Source of the DNA: Gavia stellata
Lineage: Eukaryota; Chordata; Aves; Gaviiformes; Gaviidae
NCBI RefSeq assembly: GCF_030936135.1
Contig: NC_082599.1
Coordinates: 7,488,847 to 7,552,846, forward strand
DNA: 64,000 bases
Reading direction: 5' to 3'
Part shown: positions 49,301 through 62,659 of the stretch, in pieces
How the letters are laid out: the number at the start of each line of letters is the position of its first letter
Position numbering within the stretch: position 1 is the first letter of the stretch
Notes under the pieces: model-generated
Seen by the model: only the letters and a program-made list of their open reading frames with translations
Databases searched by the model: none
What the model was told of the DNA's origin: nothing
Program-made: the position numbers and the translations under genes

Positions 49301-52300
49301 TGCTAGCAGAAGGATGATGCTGAACAACCCGAGTTAAGGCAGGAAGACGCCGAACTCACTCCTTCTCTGACACAGAGATTTCCTCAAGAGAGCCGGGCAT
49401 GACCCCTGGAGGTGAATCTTTGGGAGTGACCTCACTAATGCTAACAGGAATATTTCTTAGCAGGATTAGCATTCTGCTCAGAGGTGCCTACTATGGCCAG
49501 TACAACCCCACACAAATAATAATTAAGTGAGCAACAGCCAAGGAGTTGCACCGCGTCCCTTGCAGGGGCCACGCTTCAGCTTCTGGAGGAGCTTTTAGTA
49601 TTTGCGAAGCAGCGTAAGACCCGGCACAGGAATCAGCCGTATCTCAGGGCTTTCAAAGCGCCACCTTGTTTGAAAAAGCTCACAGATTTCTTTATGTATC
49701 TCAGTACAAGGTACTTCTAGCTCATTACATATGGAACAACTATGGGTCTAAATCATTCCCATGGAAAGTTTTTTGGCTCGCTGCTGAAGAGGATGAGCAC
49801 ATCTTGTGGGCCACTTCAGAGCAGCAATAGACCTCAGAGTGAACAACCATCCTTATGACTCAAGGGAGAGTTTCTATATTAAATCCACGTTGCTTGATTA
49901 AGACCTAGCCCACCTCACACCAGTTGCCAAAGCACTAATTTCTGCTGGTGATTAACCCATTCCCAGTGCCTGGGTACGCCATGCACTGCCGCCCAGAGCT
50001 GCTGGGAGGCTGGTTACACTAACTGCAGATCATCTCTGCAAACCATTCAAGCAGAGAAAGGATCTTCCAACCCACACCCTCACTGGCAGAATACATCACC
50101 TGTTGCTGGAAATGGGAATCAGCTGCCAGACAACGGGTTTGGGTTCAACGCATTGTCTTCATCACGGATGCACCAAGACATTGAGTCTCTGCAATATCTC
50201 TACCAAGGGGGGCCATCCCATGCCCTGACCCACCACCCATCCCGTGCCACGCAATACCTCACATCACCCCATGTGGAGTACAGACTCCAAAAAACCTCCT
50301 CATGCTTGAGCAAACCCTGTCACAGAACGACTGTTCAGGACTGGCCAGGTTCCCGCTAGGAAAAATAGCTCCACACTTTGGAGTTGGGACCTGCTGGTCT
50401 GGTTTAGCCAAATCTTTATTAGCAGCATTACAGAGATGGATATTGAAAAAAAATCTGCAAAAGCTTGTTTTCAGTAATATTCTGTCTAGGGATCAGTGTT
50501 AGTGCACCTCACCACACAGCAAGCACCTGACTGAGATGGGGCTTGGATTTCATTTTGGAAAACATCAGAAAGTCCGGGGTTTTGGGTGAAATCCTTTCAA
50601 TTTTCATCTTACTTCAAAAAGGAAAGTTTCCAGTAGGGAAACCTAATGACACCTAAGAAAAAGCTGGATGCTGAGGACACCCATCACCCAGGCCTAGTTT
50701 AGCCACATTTCCACCGTGCCCGTAACAAGTTGAAGGCATCTGTGCAAAGGTTCTCACTCCCCCTCCCCAGCTGGGAAAGGGGAGTAATTTTGACCTTATT
50801 AGATGAGGTTGTGAAGATTAGTCAGCATTAGCGAAATGCTCTGCAGATGAGCAGTAGTGATTACATAAGGACTAATTAGAACCTGTTGATTTCTCCCTCT
50901 CAAGAGGCTACAGCGCAGCAGTGCTCATTAGCAGGGTAAGCCCAGCAAGCCCGGGTGCACTGTCACCACCCGCGCCGCGCTCGTACCGCGCTGCACAGCA
51001 GCCTGCAACACCTGCACAGAGCAGCAGCACAAATTCTTTAGCAACAAAGGTGTAAGATTGCACATTTCTTTTCAAAGAAGGTGAAACCCCAAAAATACAC
51101 CCCATGATATAGGCTACTCTTCTCATTGCAGGCTGCTGCCCATCAAAGGAAACTGCTGCAAGCTGGGATAGACCCAGCTGGGTGTTTTACACTCACCCGT
51201 GCCAGAAACGAGGGTAACTGCAAAAGTTGTCCTTGATCACTTCCAGGGTGCAACTTCAGATGTAGAAACTTCTCTGTTGAAAGGAGCTAGAAAATGGAAA
51301 GCCTGGAGTCTTCACCATTGTCTCCAATGCTGCAAGAACTTCCTCTGCGAAGTCCCAATTTCAACCCACACTGCTCTGCCCACGGTTGAGGAATGACATA
51401 AGGCTGCTTGATTCAGATACTACAATACAGCTACTGCAGACACAAAGGAGCAGTAAAAATACTTTTCCAGCTTTTTTCTTCTCCAGCGTGCATTCACCAA
51501 TCCTTGACAGAAGCTGGGAAGAAATGTTAGGGAGAAGACCCGACAGACCCAAAGCAGACTGCCCCCGAGCCTTCCCTGGGGTGGAGTTCATCAGGCGGGG
51601 ATAAAACTTTGCTATGCATAGAAACAAGAACAGGAAAAAGAAGGATCGCGTATCCACTTTCTGCCTGCAGTCCATCCTCCGCTTGCTCAGCTGCACCCGC
51701 CTCACTGCCTTTCTGGTCCTCAGCATTTCCATGCACGGGAGGCTGGGAGATGGGCAGCTCACTCTCTTGGGCTCAGGATACCGAGAGGTTTCTCAGTATT
51801 CACACAGCAAAGCAAAGAATTGGACAGGAGCACAAGCAAGGCAGGAGTCATTTCCAGAACAGCACATTTTAAATCCACGCACGTCAATGAGAATTTAACT
51901 TGATTTATGGTAGTTAAATTTTGCTCATTTCCTCAACAGGATCTTTGCACTTTCACCTTTGCCAATGATCATCCCTTAAGAATAAGGCTGGACCCTATTA
52001 AGTGTATATCAAACGTTTTCTAGCCTGGGCCAGAGAACTTATTTCCTTCGTGACTTACCTTTTAAGCCGTGCACCATTTATCACAATCCTCCAGAAGGCT
52101 CTGAAGCATCAGAGCAGCTGCCAGACAAGGCTGTATAAATTCATCAATTCCAGGCAAGCAGCAGTTCACTACATACCGATTTCTTGCTTCTGTACATAAC
52201 ATAGGGCTTCCAAGATTGCCCACCACCCCATTTCAGGGCTCTCATGGTGAAGAACCTAACCCATAGCAGCTCTTGTGTCAGTAAAAGGAAGCACGAGGCT

Positions 52301-53920
52301 GCCCCAGCCTCTGTTAAACTCCAACTGCTGGAAGGTACCATCCCAAGAAGCCAGCTGAAATCTCTGTACAGCAAAGGACAAGTAGTTCACCGATCACGCT
52401 TGACTACACATTTCATTAAAACTGCAAGACTACTGCACATGGCTGGTCTTTAGATCTTATTAGCAGAGAAAGGCTTGGACAAGTGGAGTAATTTACATTT
52501 CTTACTGGATGAGCCAGCAATATGAGAAAGGAAACAATGTATGTTGATGAATTCAATTCTTCAGCTATTACAGAAAATGCAAGAGCAGGACATGCTTCTC
52601 AGTGCTGAGTACATGAAGTCTTAGAAGCTCCCATTGCAAATCATCCAGAGAACCTGCACTGGCCTTTAAGCCCTCCTGAAAAGCCTCATCCCTGGAAAGT
52701 AAAGCCTGGATTATCCCGGGACGATCAAGCTGTGCATTTCCTCACCCATCTCCTTTAAAGCCTTAGCAGCTGGCACGCTTCAAGCACCAATGCAGCAGCT
52801 ATTTCAGGCTTTAGACCAGCATACATTCAGCCACTATTTTACAAAAAACTGAGTAAATGTGGTTTTTGAGGTTTCTGGTATTCCACAACTTCTACCTTTT
52901 GATGTAGACCACATGACATTGTGTCCATGATGCAACGCCAATGACTCTGGCTGTGCAATAAGTCATCTACCACCTCATGATTAGGCAACGAAGGGTACTA
53001 CCAAATAGATGCATATTGCCCCAAGTTCCACAGAAGATAATTTTCTGAATCCTCAGCAACTTCATTATCAGCCAAACAACCCCTGTTCCAGTGGTGCAGG
53101 TTCTTGTGAAGGAAACCTACTGCGCAGCCCCAGATCAGTCTGGTTCCGAAATGGCGTACTGGTTTCCCAGAATGAGCACTCTGACTTTGCTGAACTTCAG
53201 TGATCACGTGTGACCACTGCCCAGCTACAGAAGCTGTATTTGGCACAAGGTATCAAAATTGAGGTAACAAACAAGCTTTCAGAAGCTTTGGGAAATATCC
53301 TAAATGGAGAAAAAAGGCAGTATTTTTGCCAAGAAGCTAGTTAATCTCATGGTGACCAAAGACAATATTAAGTTTTTCTACGTACGCTGTTAATTGAGGG
53401 GTTTAGACAATCTTCTATACGAGGGAACCACTGCACAAGAAATGGAAGAGATGAGACATGCTGAATTTGTATCTTTTAGCACTGACCGAAATGGAAAAGC
53501 TAATTCTGGTTGCAAAAACACTGCAAGTTTCCCTTCCATTTTACTCCTGCCAGAAATCGTTTTCAAATGGACACAAAAATGCATGAGAAACACTTCATTT
53601 AACTAACTGTTCCCCAAATCAGCCTCGTTTGGTTTTGTTGTTTTGGGGTTTGTTTCATTTTTAAATACAAAGTAGGTCAACCGCATTTTTTAAAATATAT
53701 AGTTGAAATAGTTTGTTTCCAGACTTAAGAGATTAAGGCTTGTTAAGCCTCTAGTCCGAAAGCCAAGCAAAAACTTGCAACTGGTTAGGGGAAGCTGCCA
53801 GAGCTGCACTGGGACCCTGACATTGTGAACGGCCAGGTGCCAGGACACCACTCACCTCTACCAGTGCTGTCCAGATGCAGTACAGAAATGCACGATAAAC
53901 AATCCACATCAATTTGTTCA
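46332..53920. other. Intergenic region between CRYGN and RHEB
   Basis: About 7.6 kb have no recognisable gene, transposon or RNA gene. Open frames are short and without family resemblance. Lens regulatory elements for CRYGN could lie here but are not identified. Confidence 0.75.
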
Positions 53921-53930
53921 GGATGTGCAA

Positions 53931-53936
53931 TTTATT
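53931..53936 (-). terminator. RHEB distal polyadenylation signal AATAAA (candidate)
   Basis: TTTATT on plus reads AATAAA on minus, 888 nt after the stop. GT-rich sequence (GATGTGGATTGTTTATCGTG) follows downstream. Confidence 0.6.
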
Positions 53937-54424
53937 TTAAATGACATTTTTGTTTTCTTAGCAAGACTACGCTTGTGACCTGGATCAATCTGCTCCATCC
54001 TGACAGCGTTCCTAGTTACAAGTCCACGTGAACAGTCTGTAGAGCAGGTACATACCGGCCTGTTACCTGGGACAGATCTGCGCACCCTTTACTCCATAAC
54101 CCTTAGTTACAGAGGACAAATACAGTGCAGGTTGTCTGACTGAAAACCCAAGCCTTCCCTTCCCAATCAAAGGTGTTACTTGTGCCTCCTTCCCATGAAC
54201 GGACACAAAGCACAGCTGAGCTACTCGGCCAGCCTGGAGTTCTGGCAGCAAAAATGGTTGGGATCAATCGCAAACAACTTCTCAAGCAATGGTCAAACAA
54301 TCCACTGGCTACAAGGATCGCATGTCTCCTCTTAAGGTCAGCAGGTGAACATTTTTCACAAAAAAAAGTTGATACGGAGTATTCAACAAAAAATTATAAC
54401 AGAGCATTTAAGGTTTGCAGCTAT

Positions 54425-54430
54425 TTTATT
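54425..54430 (-). terminator. RHEB proximal polyadenylation signal AATAAA (candidate)
   Basis: This AATAAA on the minus strand lies about 394 nt after the stop, with T-rich sequence downstream. It could give a shorter transcript. Confidence 0.45.
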
Positions 54431-54823
54431 TACAAGTATACATTTAACACAAAGAAACACTGATATCCAAGCCTAGTTAATAGTAGTGTAACAATATGCA
54501 TCATTTTGATGATTATTCTAACCAACAAACTACACTGAAAAATTAATGCCAGTAAAATTCTTGGTCATAATATTAAGAAATACAATATATAAATTGAAAA
54601 TATGATTGCTTAAAATTTGAAAATGGAAGTGAAGCCATTTGCACAGGAGTCAGAGTTTAACATAATCTGAAGGGAAAGGCTCCAAACCAACTGTTTATCT
54701 TTCAGGTTAACAGAAGAAAAAAAAAAAATAAAAAAAGAAGCATAGTTTATCCTTAAAGATAATGGGCAGTTTTGCTTCTTCAGGTAGAATGTATTCCCAG
54801 TGTTTTCAGGTTTTGCAGTGGAA

Positions 54824-54916
54824 TTACATTACTGAGCATGAAGACTTCCCTTGTGAAGCTGCCCCATCAATTTTTTCCGCCTCCAAAATTATCCTCTTAA
54901 AAACATCAACGGCAGT
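54824..54916 (-). CDS. RHEB: RHEB last coding exon with CaaX box
   Basis: The exon follows acceptor TTTGCAG|ACTG. It encodes residues 155-184, TAVDVFKRIILEAEKIDG then AASQGKSSCSVM, followed by TAA at 54826-54824. Cys181 is the farnesylated residue of the CaaX box. Confidence 0.97.
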   Translation of the reverse strand, partial: TAVDVFKRIILEAEKIDGAASQGKSSCSVM

Positions 54917-57900
54917 CTGCAAAGAGAGAGTACAAGATTAGTAGGTAAGAAAAAAACACCCACTTACTGAAAAAAATAGTAATAAAAAAAACGTTAGCAG
55001 TTTTACTGGCTACACCAACAGATAAATGCACGCCCAACACTTACTCCAAAACCAAAGAGGGAAAATATGGTAATTCCAGTTGAACACAACCTTCTGGAAG
55101 AAGAAAGCATAACCCCCTTCTCCACAGCAACCCTCAACTACCTTCTCGATCGCTGCAGGGAGGGCAAGTTTAAACTGAGCCATACTCACAACACAGCTAA
55201 TAACTGTAATTCAGCTTATTTTAACCAGTGAGCTTGCACTGAGTGACTGACAGCATTGAAGATTTTGATGCTGTGCTGCTCCAGGGAATAAACCAATTCA
55301 TTTCCTCTAAGTAATCTTTAAGATTCCAAGTAATTACAGAAGGCAGCAGATTTTTCAGCTCTGAACACTGACTTTGCACAGCCCAGTATGCGGGTTACTT
55401 TAATATGCTTGATTTTCTCATCTTACCTATAGGTAAGACCAGTATTAGACACAGTGCAAGAACACGAGGAGAAAACATGAGCCAAACTAGCCACTGTCTA
55501 ATATTAAGCAGTATCATTTGATAAAGTCCTTCTGAGAGAAAGGGGTTTTATATTTTAAACAGCTTGAACTATAGGATAGCCATTGGCAACATGGTCAGGC
55601 TCACACAAACATTCTAGCTTACTGTATGGAACACACAGGATTATAACAGTCCTCTGCAAAATCATGAGCCCCACAAGCACTATGGATCCCTTCACTCCTT
55701 CAGAGGGAAGGCAGCAAGTACTCTTAGAGTAGGAGACACTTGTTCTGCTATCAACTCTGCTTGGTCTATGCCAAGTCTCCTCCCTCCACACTGAGCATAA
55801 AGCAGTCTGGTTTTTCACCTGCTCTCCCCTACTGAAGCTCCAGGTGATAAAATGGAGCACATGGGCTCAGAAGGGCTATACCTCCTAAGACACACAGATG
55901 CTAGCGAGTACCAGTTAAAAATCTTGGTATGGAAAGACACAATTTCCCATGAAAATAAGTTTAACTGAAGCAGAGACACTAAGGATGTCAGACCACTTGA
56001 GTGATTCAGGAGATTTTATGGAAGAATTTGATTAAGTAAAGCTAGGTTTTCCGTGGGGGGTTGGTTGGTTGGTTGTTTTTAAAGATACTGAAAGATGGGG
56101 AGAGTAAGGTACCTGTGACAGTATCATGAATGCTACTTGTAGTAAATGTCATATTGTTAATCTGTTTTTTTTCAGGATTCACTCAGTTTTAAGGGTTTCA
56201 AAATTGTACACTAGCCTCCATCACAATACGCAGAAACTACGACTACAACGTGCAGCATCTGAGGTTGCCTAGAAGTAATTTAAGAAGAATAAATCTATAC
56301 TACAATCAAGAACAATTCAAAAGGGCTTTTCTTTTCTAGGGTATTTTTGAGCTGAAGATTTACCACATGATCAGTACTTCAGCATGTGAATCTTCAACTT
56401 GGAAATGGTCTCCTGATCATCTCAGACATGCCATTTGAAGTTTATCTAACCTCTAGCCATCCGTTTCATAAATTCCAAGCATACACTCCTTAAGAAGGAA
56501 AGCATATTCATTATATAAAAGCAGTCACATTATGAATGAGGATAAAAAGGGAGTTTTGTTGGGTTTAATCAGCAGGCTGAAGAGCACCGTGTGATTTATG
56601 ACTGTGTTCTGACCTGGCAGATATTCTTCCGCCTCCACAAGGTGTAATTCTTAATTGGATAACTTCCAAATTAATCCCATTGACTAAAGTAGCCCAACAA
56701 CAATCTTAAAGCAATCTTAACGAGATTAGACTGAATTTTAAAGTTTCCCATATTTATATCGTTTGTGCTCAGTACTATCTCTGGAACTATTTAAAATACT
56801 TCATCAGCTGGAACTAAGAGTATTCCTCCATATAATGAAGTTTCCCTGCAATCCCAATGGACTCTGGCAGAAGCAGCTCATTAGTCCAGTACTATACAAA
56901 ACATTTCCTGGGTAAATTAGACTCTAGGAGAACCATGGTCAGGACTGCAGTTGCTATCAAACTGGTGCCACTAATGAAGAGTTTCCCTTAATCAAAAATT
57001 GGCGATACACCGATTTACAAATACACTGCACCAATGTTTCCTTAGAGTTGACATTTTCAATGGTTTCATTTTAATGCACAAGGTCTTTATGCCCCTGCTC
57101 CAAAGCACCCATTAAAAAACCTCCACAACTTATTCTATACACCAAGAAGCTGTACATTCTCTGTCAAGAAGTGTCGTTTGAAACACTAAGATGTACGAGT
57201 TCACAGGGCTGGTTAATTCATTTCACAGAAAATACGTATTCACTGAGGTTTAATCACTGTCCTACAGTTAACGCTTAGGAATTTGTAATTCAGCCCAAAT
57301 ACACTGAAGAATTTTAGAATGAGTTTTAAACAACGCAGGAAGCAGTGTTTTGTGACAAGAAATAAAAAACGCAGCCAGACTTCATGCGTGTCTGTCTCCA
57401 TATGGTCCAATTATAGGATGTGGGTCACACCTAGCCTACTGAAAGCCATCTGGCTTTCTTCTACCTTTCTCCCCTGAGGAAACAAAATAGATGTCAGCCT
57501 GGGCAATGCATGCTGCCTAGAGAGCTCAGCATCGTGCAAGAGACACCAGAGGCTCAACTGCTTCTGCAGATGTGCCCCTTGGTGTGAGTGGGACAGACAG
57601 CTCAGGAGGTTCAATTCTCTCTGCACACGCAGCGAGTCGGGAACACGCCAGGAAGGTGCAAACACCCAAATCCAGCCCACAGCCTCCAGAATCAGCTCAT
57701 CTTTTAGTATGCTGTATTTTTCAACTATGCAACTGTTTTATTATTTCGAAGATGAAACCCTCAACTGCTCATGCTACTAGTTTATCTTGGCACAGAAATG
57801 GGCAAAGGAACTCAAACAGGTAAATAAGGAAGAGAGGTTTTCACCCCCGCCATCCTTTGCTAGTCCAAACACACTCTCCCAGCTAAACATGTCAGACCCC

Positions 57901-60900
57901 TGGCAAGGGGCTAAGATCCCAAACCACTGTGAAGCATTTACTGAGCATTGCGTCTTCTGAGCTTGACAATGAAGTTACTCTTGAAAAAGAAGCAATGCCC
58001 GAGCAATTTCTTTTTAAGAGCTCTGTTTTGGCAAGAAGTAGATTTTTTGCTACTTCCCTGCCCCTTCTAAAACAAGTTTATCTAATGAATTTTGTGTAAC
58101 TGGATGAACACAATGTGGCTGCTCGTTACTCCCCAAATTCTTCCAGTAAAAGCTGGCTCCCAGCTTCAACTGGGTTTAAGACCAATTTGGATTCTGGTTG
58201 TCTTTCAAACAGTTACCACTTTATTGTATTGGGATTAAGATGAAGTACTATACTATGGCTTAGATGAAACAAAAGTAGGGAAATTCCACAAGAAAGGCTC
58301 GAAGCTCCTGAAGTTAGCCAAAGCAGTTCAACATATCTGGGAATAATTAAGCAGTTTGAGAAGATATGACAATAATAGCCCAGCAGTAATCTAAAAGAGG
58401 TCTTTTCCATTAAGTCTCAGAATTGCCTTCTCAAAGCCCAGGGAATTCCCTAGATGACTGATACATTGCTGATACGCAGTGCAGGCTCCTCCAAAAACCC
58501 TACCAGGTCACCCTTGTCTGGAGGAGCTGAAACATAGCCTCAAATATATTTGACCTTGGGAACTCTTGCCAGCCACTACCATTTATCCTCATCGCAGCTT
58601 TGATCTTTGCCTCTCTCGCTTTCCATCTATTCAAAGCCATGCTATTTCTGGAATGTGGTATCTTTTGGTGACTCCTAGCAGAACAGGACTAGTTTACTGA
58701 AGTTCATCTATAGAACTATTTCAGTTGTCCAATACACTATGCTCCTAGGATTCTCACAGATGCTCCAAAAAGGAGATTTTCTTCTTCTTTTTTTTTTTTT
58801 TTTCCAAAGCAGGAAGGGAGAAGAGTCAGTGCTCTCCAATGCTCCCCACCTGCTTTTAGGGGGAAAGGAGCCTTTGCTATCAGAACCTGTTATAGGGAAT
58901 ACCTTCTCTGGTTTCAGAAGTTCCTTGCAAACAGAGCTGTTATAGCTGATCGAGTTGGGTCTAACCCCTGTAGAGCAAGGAGACCTACTCTCCTCGCTGC
59001 TGTGAAGAACATCACATACCAAACCAATTTCAGACCAGCATACTAGAAACTGTCATACGTTTGCTCCCCATCCATCAAACACAGACAGCTAGGTTTCAGA
59101 GAGAAAGGATTAACAGACTTCCCCCCACCAGGAAGGTTTGAGCTCTCTGCTGAAGTTCTTAAGCTCTAAATTCCCATGCCAGTCCAGCTCATACCTTTAA
59201 GCATCAAATTAGGTTTCTGTAAAGCAAACAGTATCTGAAGCAGTTTTGGAAGGAGTTTAGACTTAATCTTGGTAAGGAAGTTACATTTTCTGTACCAAGC
59301 CAGTACAGGTAACGATTTGGATGAACCTCCACGCAAAAAGTGCTGACAGGTTTCTTTTTCCAGTAATGTTGACTTATGCAAGATGACCACTCAGTACCAG
59401 GAGAACGACAACACACCTTGTTACTAAGTTCAAAATAAACCCTTTTTCCCTCCAAACGAGAGACAGTTTCAGAGTAACAGAAGATATCCCCTCTTGATAG
59501 AGGTCTATGTATCAGCTGTTTTGATCTCATCAAATTAGGATTTGGAGGAAAAAACCACGTAAGTTCAGAAATGCTCCTGGTCTAACTCATAGGAAGGGAT
59601 GCTACAATGCCTGGTGTCACAGCTCTATACTCCACACTTTGCTCTCAAAGCTCAGTCTTCCACCTCTTCAGAGGTGAATATTCCTCCGCAACCGTTTGTG
59701 AGAAGACTAAGGCAGCTGCCCCAGTCTTGGGCTCCTTCACACTTTCTTCCGTACATCCCAAGCCTCCAAAGGAAGCATGCCAGAGAGCCTGAAAGATGGT
59801 CACATGCTGGGGGCACCCATCTCAGAAGCGACATATGATCTCCCAAACTTCTGGAGCCAAATCTACCAAGCGTATTACGTAAGAGGCATGAAGGAGGAAT
59901 TGTGTTCAAGCACCTGTTTCTAACAACCTGCATCTGACTCCAGAGGGACAGAATTTACAGTGACCTGCGATCGCTATCCTGAAGGATCCTGCTGAAAGGA
60001 AGACCTGGTAGGAACAACTTTGACAGCAAGAATGAACAGAACTTCTGATTTTTTGTGCAATTTGTACAGGACTCTGCAGAATTTTGAACATCTGACATAC
60101 AATTGCCATTCTGATTTCCTTGAAGGCTACAAAGTTTGCTATATAAATTTCAGCTGGCAACATAACTTAATACAGACAGTCTGAGACTAAAGAAGAGACA
60201 CAAATACATGGCAGTCAATGGGACTTTGTTAGTACAATATGCAAGACATGCCAAGCATCACATAAAGCTTGCAGTTTTTTTGCATAAATATATCAATTTT
60301 TTTTTGAACCAAGAACAATACAAACTTCAGAAAAGTTATCAGTAAGATATTCTACTAGATATGAATTGCTACGCTGTTACACACTGCGAATATATGCCAA
60401 AAAAAAAAGTACAGACAATAGCTTTGCCTAATCCAGAAGTATTAAGTCATGTAAAATAAGGCGGGGGGAAATCAGATGCTTTTAACTGGTTTATTCTTTA
60501 CACTGTCAATTTAGTTTCCTTGGGTGTGCATTTGAAGCTCTCCAGCGGTACAGCATGCTTTCCTCATGCCCAGTTTTGACAAGGTTAATGCAAGTCTTAG
60601 CCAGAAACAGAAGTAATGATAAACTAACTCCAAGTGTTCCGCATCTCCAGAAAAATTTTTTTTTTTTTTTTCCCCAGGGAAAATCCACCTTTACTCAAGT
60701 AACTTGTAGAATTATTGACAACAAACATCAGACAAAAGCTATTTGTTTCGCTTTTGGGGACAGGGGAGAGGGAAAGAAAGGCGGCTTAAACAGGTCCTGT
60801 CCTAGCTATAGGATTGCCCTTTTGATTGTGCTGATGTTATCAAGGAGGCCAAGGATATGATATGCTAGGTTAAATATGAGACAATGTAAGCGTTTCTTCT

Positions 60901-62659
60901 GCATAAGGAATAATTTGTTTAAGAACTAGCTTGACAACATCCTTTGACCTTATCGTATGTCTATATTTTCAAAAAGCAACAGTTTTGACACTGTTGAGAC
61001 CTACAAAGAAAAAAAATAGAAAGGAGGGGGGAAAAAAAAGAGAGTGGAAAAAAAGACATACACATCCCCAGTCTGCAGCAGTTATTTGTTACTTCAAGCC
61101 CAAACTAGGAGGCTCTTGTAGCTTAGATAAGCAAGGTGTCGAATCAATGACAAAATATTACTAACAGCCACAGGAACAAATTAAAAAACCAGAATGTATT
61201 TAGCAGGCATTTTAAAGAAAGTTAGAGCAACCAAGAGTAAGATGTTATTTAACAATTAATTGAACACTTTCTGTGATAAGAAACCAACAAGTGTAAGTGT
61301 GTGTGGGTTGTATTGGGTCAGATTGTGCAACTTCACTACAGCTGTATCACGGTAGTATCTGACAGCCTCTGCTGTATTCTAACACTTTTCTGTTGGGTTT
61401 TTTCGTGCCCTTCCCCTCCCCCCCCGGACCCACAAAACGATTATTCCCCACATTAGAGACCAAGCCTTGCCTAGCGCCTTAAAACACAAGGTTTGTCCCC
61501 TTATACCAACTCACTCCTCTGCAACCGCAATGACCTCCTATTTAAGGTAACTGCAGCAGATCAGAGACTCTGTTCCACCCACCACGCAGATTCAAGTTTT
61601 AGTTTGTCACTAACTGTTCTGCTATGTTCAGTGAAGCTTAACTTTCAGTTCTTCACTTCCTCCTTCCTTTTACAGTTGCATGGAAAAACTTGTATATGTA
61701 AACCTGAATGCAGACAGCCATTTTGTTTCCAACAATCTACACACAGTACCTGTGGAGTACATGCAAATATTTTAGCTTCCTTTATTAAGTGAAACTATGA
61801 GTCATTCCATTACGTTGCTATTCGAACCAAGCGAATCTTAAATCCGTTACCTGATTTTCTTTAGCAGAAGATTCCAAGAAAGCGGCATTCCAGGATTCTG
61901 CTAAAGCTTTCCCTTCTTCATAGCTGATCACCCTGACCAAAGAGAAAAAGCATGTTTCTTTATAACTTGCAAAGGAATTGGAATTTGATACGTCAGGAAA
62001 GTCCTCAGAGTACCAAAGCACATAAATGCATGTAATAGGAATGTTTTGTGAAGTCTGATCCGAAGCATTTGCTTTTGGCTGCTGTCAAATACACTACAGG
62101 GCCAGGTAAAACTGCTATGTGACCCAGAAGAGCAGTTGTCCCAAAGCATTGCTTTGTTTTCGTAATCTGTAATATCTGGTATTTCACAGTTTTGAAAAAC
62201 ACACTTCTGTTACTTGTTTTGAAAAAAACCCAAAGAGTTAAATGACCTTCCCTGGGACCTTATAGCAAAAGTCAACATTACAAGAAAAGTTCATGGCTCC
62301 TAGTTCACATTCTGGACACAATTCCTTTGCCAGTACCTTGTTTTAACCTACAATTTGATTTTCGTTATGGAAAGCCAAGAACAAAACTAGCGCTTTGCAG
62401 CCACAGGAATGCCGGCTGCTGTCTTGTATTTCACACATACTGGAGTTCACATACCGTTCCATATGCAGGTCTTTTTTATTTCCAACCAGCATAATGGGTA
62501 TTCTGTGAAAGAAAGTTCAGAACTTCAGAACAGTTATAGTATACTGAACAAAGTACTAGTAACATGCCTGCAATGAAATGAGATGAAAGTGTCACTACTT
62601 ACTGGACTTTTCCCACCATATCCAATAACTTGCCATGGATAACTTTTATCACTTCAAAA
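54824..62659 (-). CDS. RHEB: RHEB, Ras homolog enriched in brain (partial, 5' exons outside window)
   Basis: Four exons (62659-62603, 62502-62455, 61932-61851, 54916-54824) join in frame and encode the C-terminal half of RHEB, corresponding to human residues 92-184. The protein is a small GTPase on lysosomal and other endomembranes that, when GTP-bound, activates mTORC1; TSC1/TSC2 switches it off. Seen here are the G4 guanine-specificity motif NKKD, the G5 motif SAK and the C-terminal CaaX box CSVM, which directs farnesylation. Relative to recalled human sequence there are only two substitutions near the C-terminus: Lys for Arg161 and Ile for Leu170. The exons for the P-loop, switch I and switch II, and the start codon, lie beyond the right edge. 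Identity is very secure. Confidence 0.97.
54917..61850 (-). other. RHEB intron before last exon
   Basis: This 6.9-kb intron contains short low-complexity stretches: (GTTG)n near 56062-56077, poly-T at 58788-58803 and 60657-60671, and a purine-rich A/G tract at about 61005-61056. No gene, exon or transposon was recognised. Confidence 0.85.
61851..61932 (-). CDS. RHEB: RHEB exon with G5 motif SAK
   Basis: The 82-nt exon lies between acceptor GGTCAG|GGTG and donor CAG|GTAACG. It encodes VISYEEGKALAESWNAAFLE then SSAKENQ (residues 128-154), matching recalled human RHEB without a visible change. Confidence 0.97.
61933..62454 (-). other. RHEB intron between G4 and G5 exons
   Basis: This 522-nt intron shows nothing recognisable apart from the splice signals. 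Confidence 0.9.
62455..62502 (-). CDS. RHEB: RHEB exon with G4 motif NKKD
   Basis: The 48-nt exon lies between acceptor TCACAG|AATA and donor AACG|GTATGT. It encodes IPIMLVGNKKDLHME (residues 112-126) with split Gln111 and Arg127. NKKD contacts the guanine base. Confidence 0.96.
62603..62659 (-). CDS. RHEB: RHEB exon encoding FEVIKVIHGKLLDMVGKV
   Basis: The 57-nt exon lies between acceptor TTGCAG|TTTT and donor GTCCA|GTAAGT. It completes Ser92, encodes residues 93-110 and leaves two bases of Gln111. It corresponds to human coding exon 5. Confidence 0.96.

Larger units (their letters stand above)
53920..54823 (-). other. RHEB 3' UTR (extent inferred)
   Basis: This is the non-coding sequence after the RHEB stop. 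Two AATAAA signals on the minus strand, at 54430-54425 and 53936-53931, would give 3' UTRs of roughly 0.4 and 0.9 kb. The distal one is followed by a GT-rich stretch and is the favoured main end. Confidence 0.65.
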
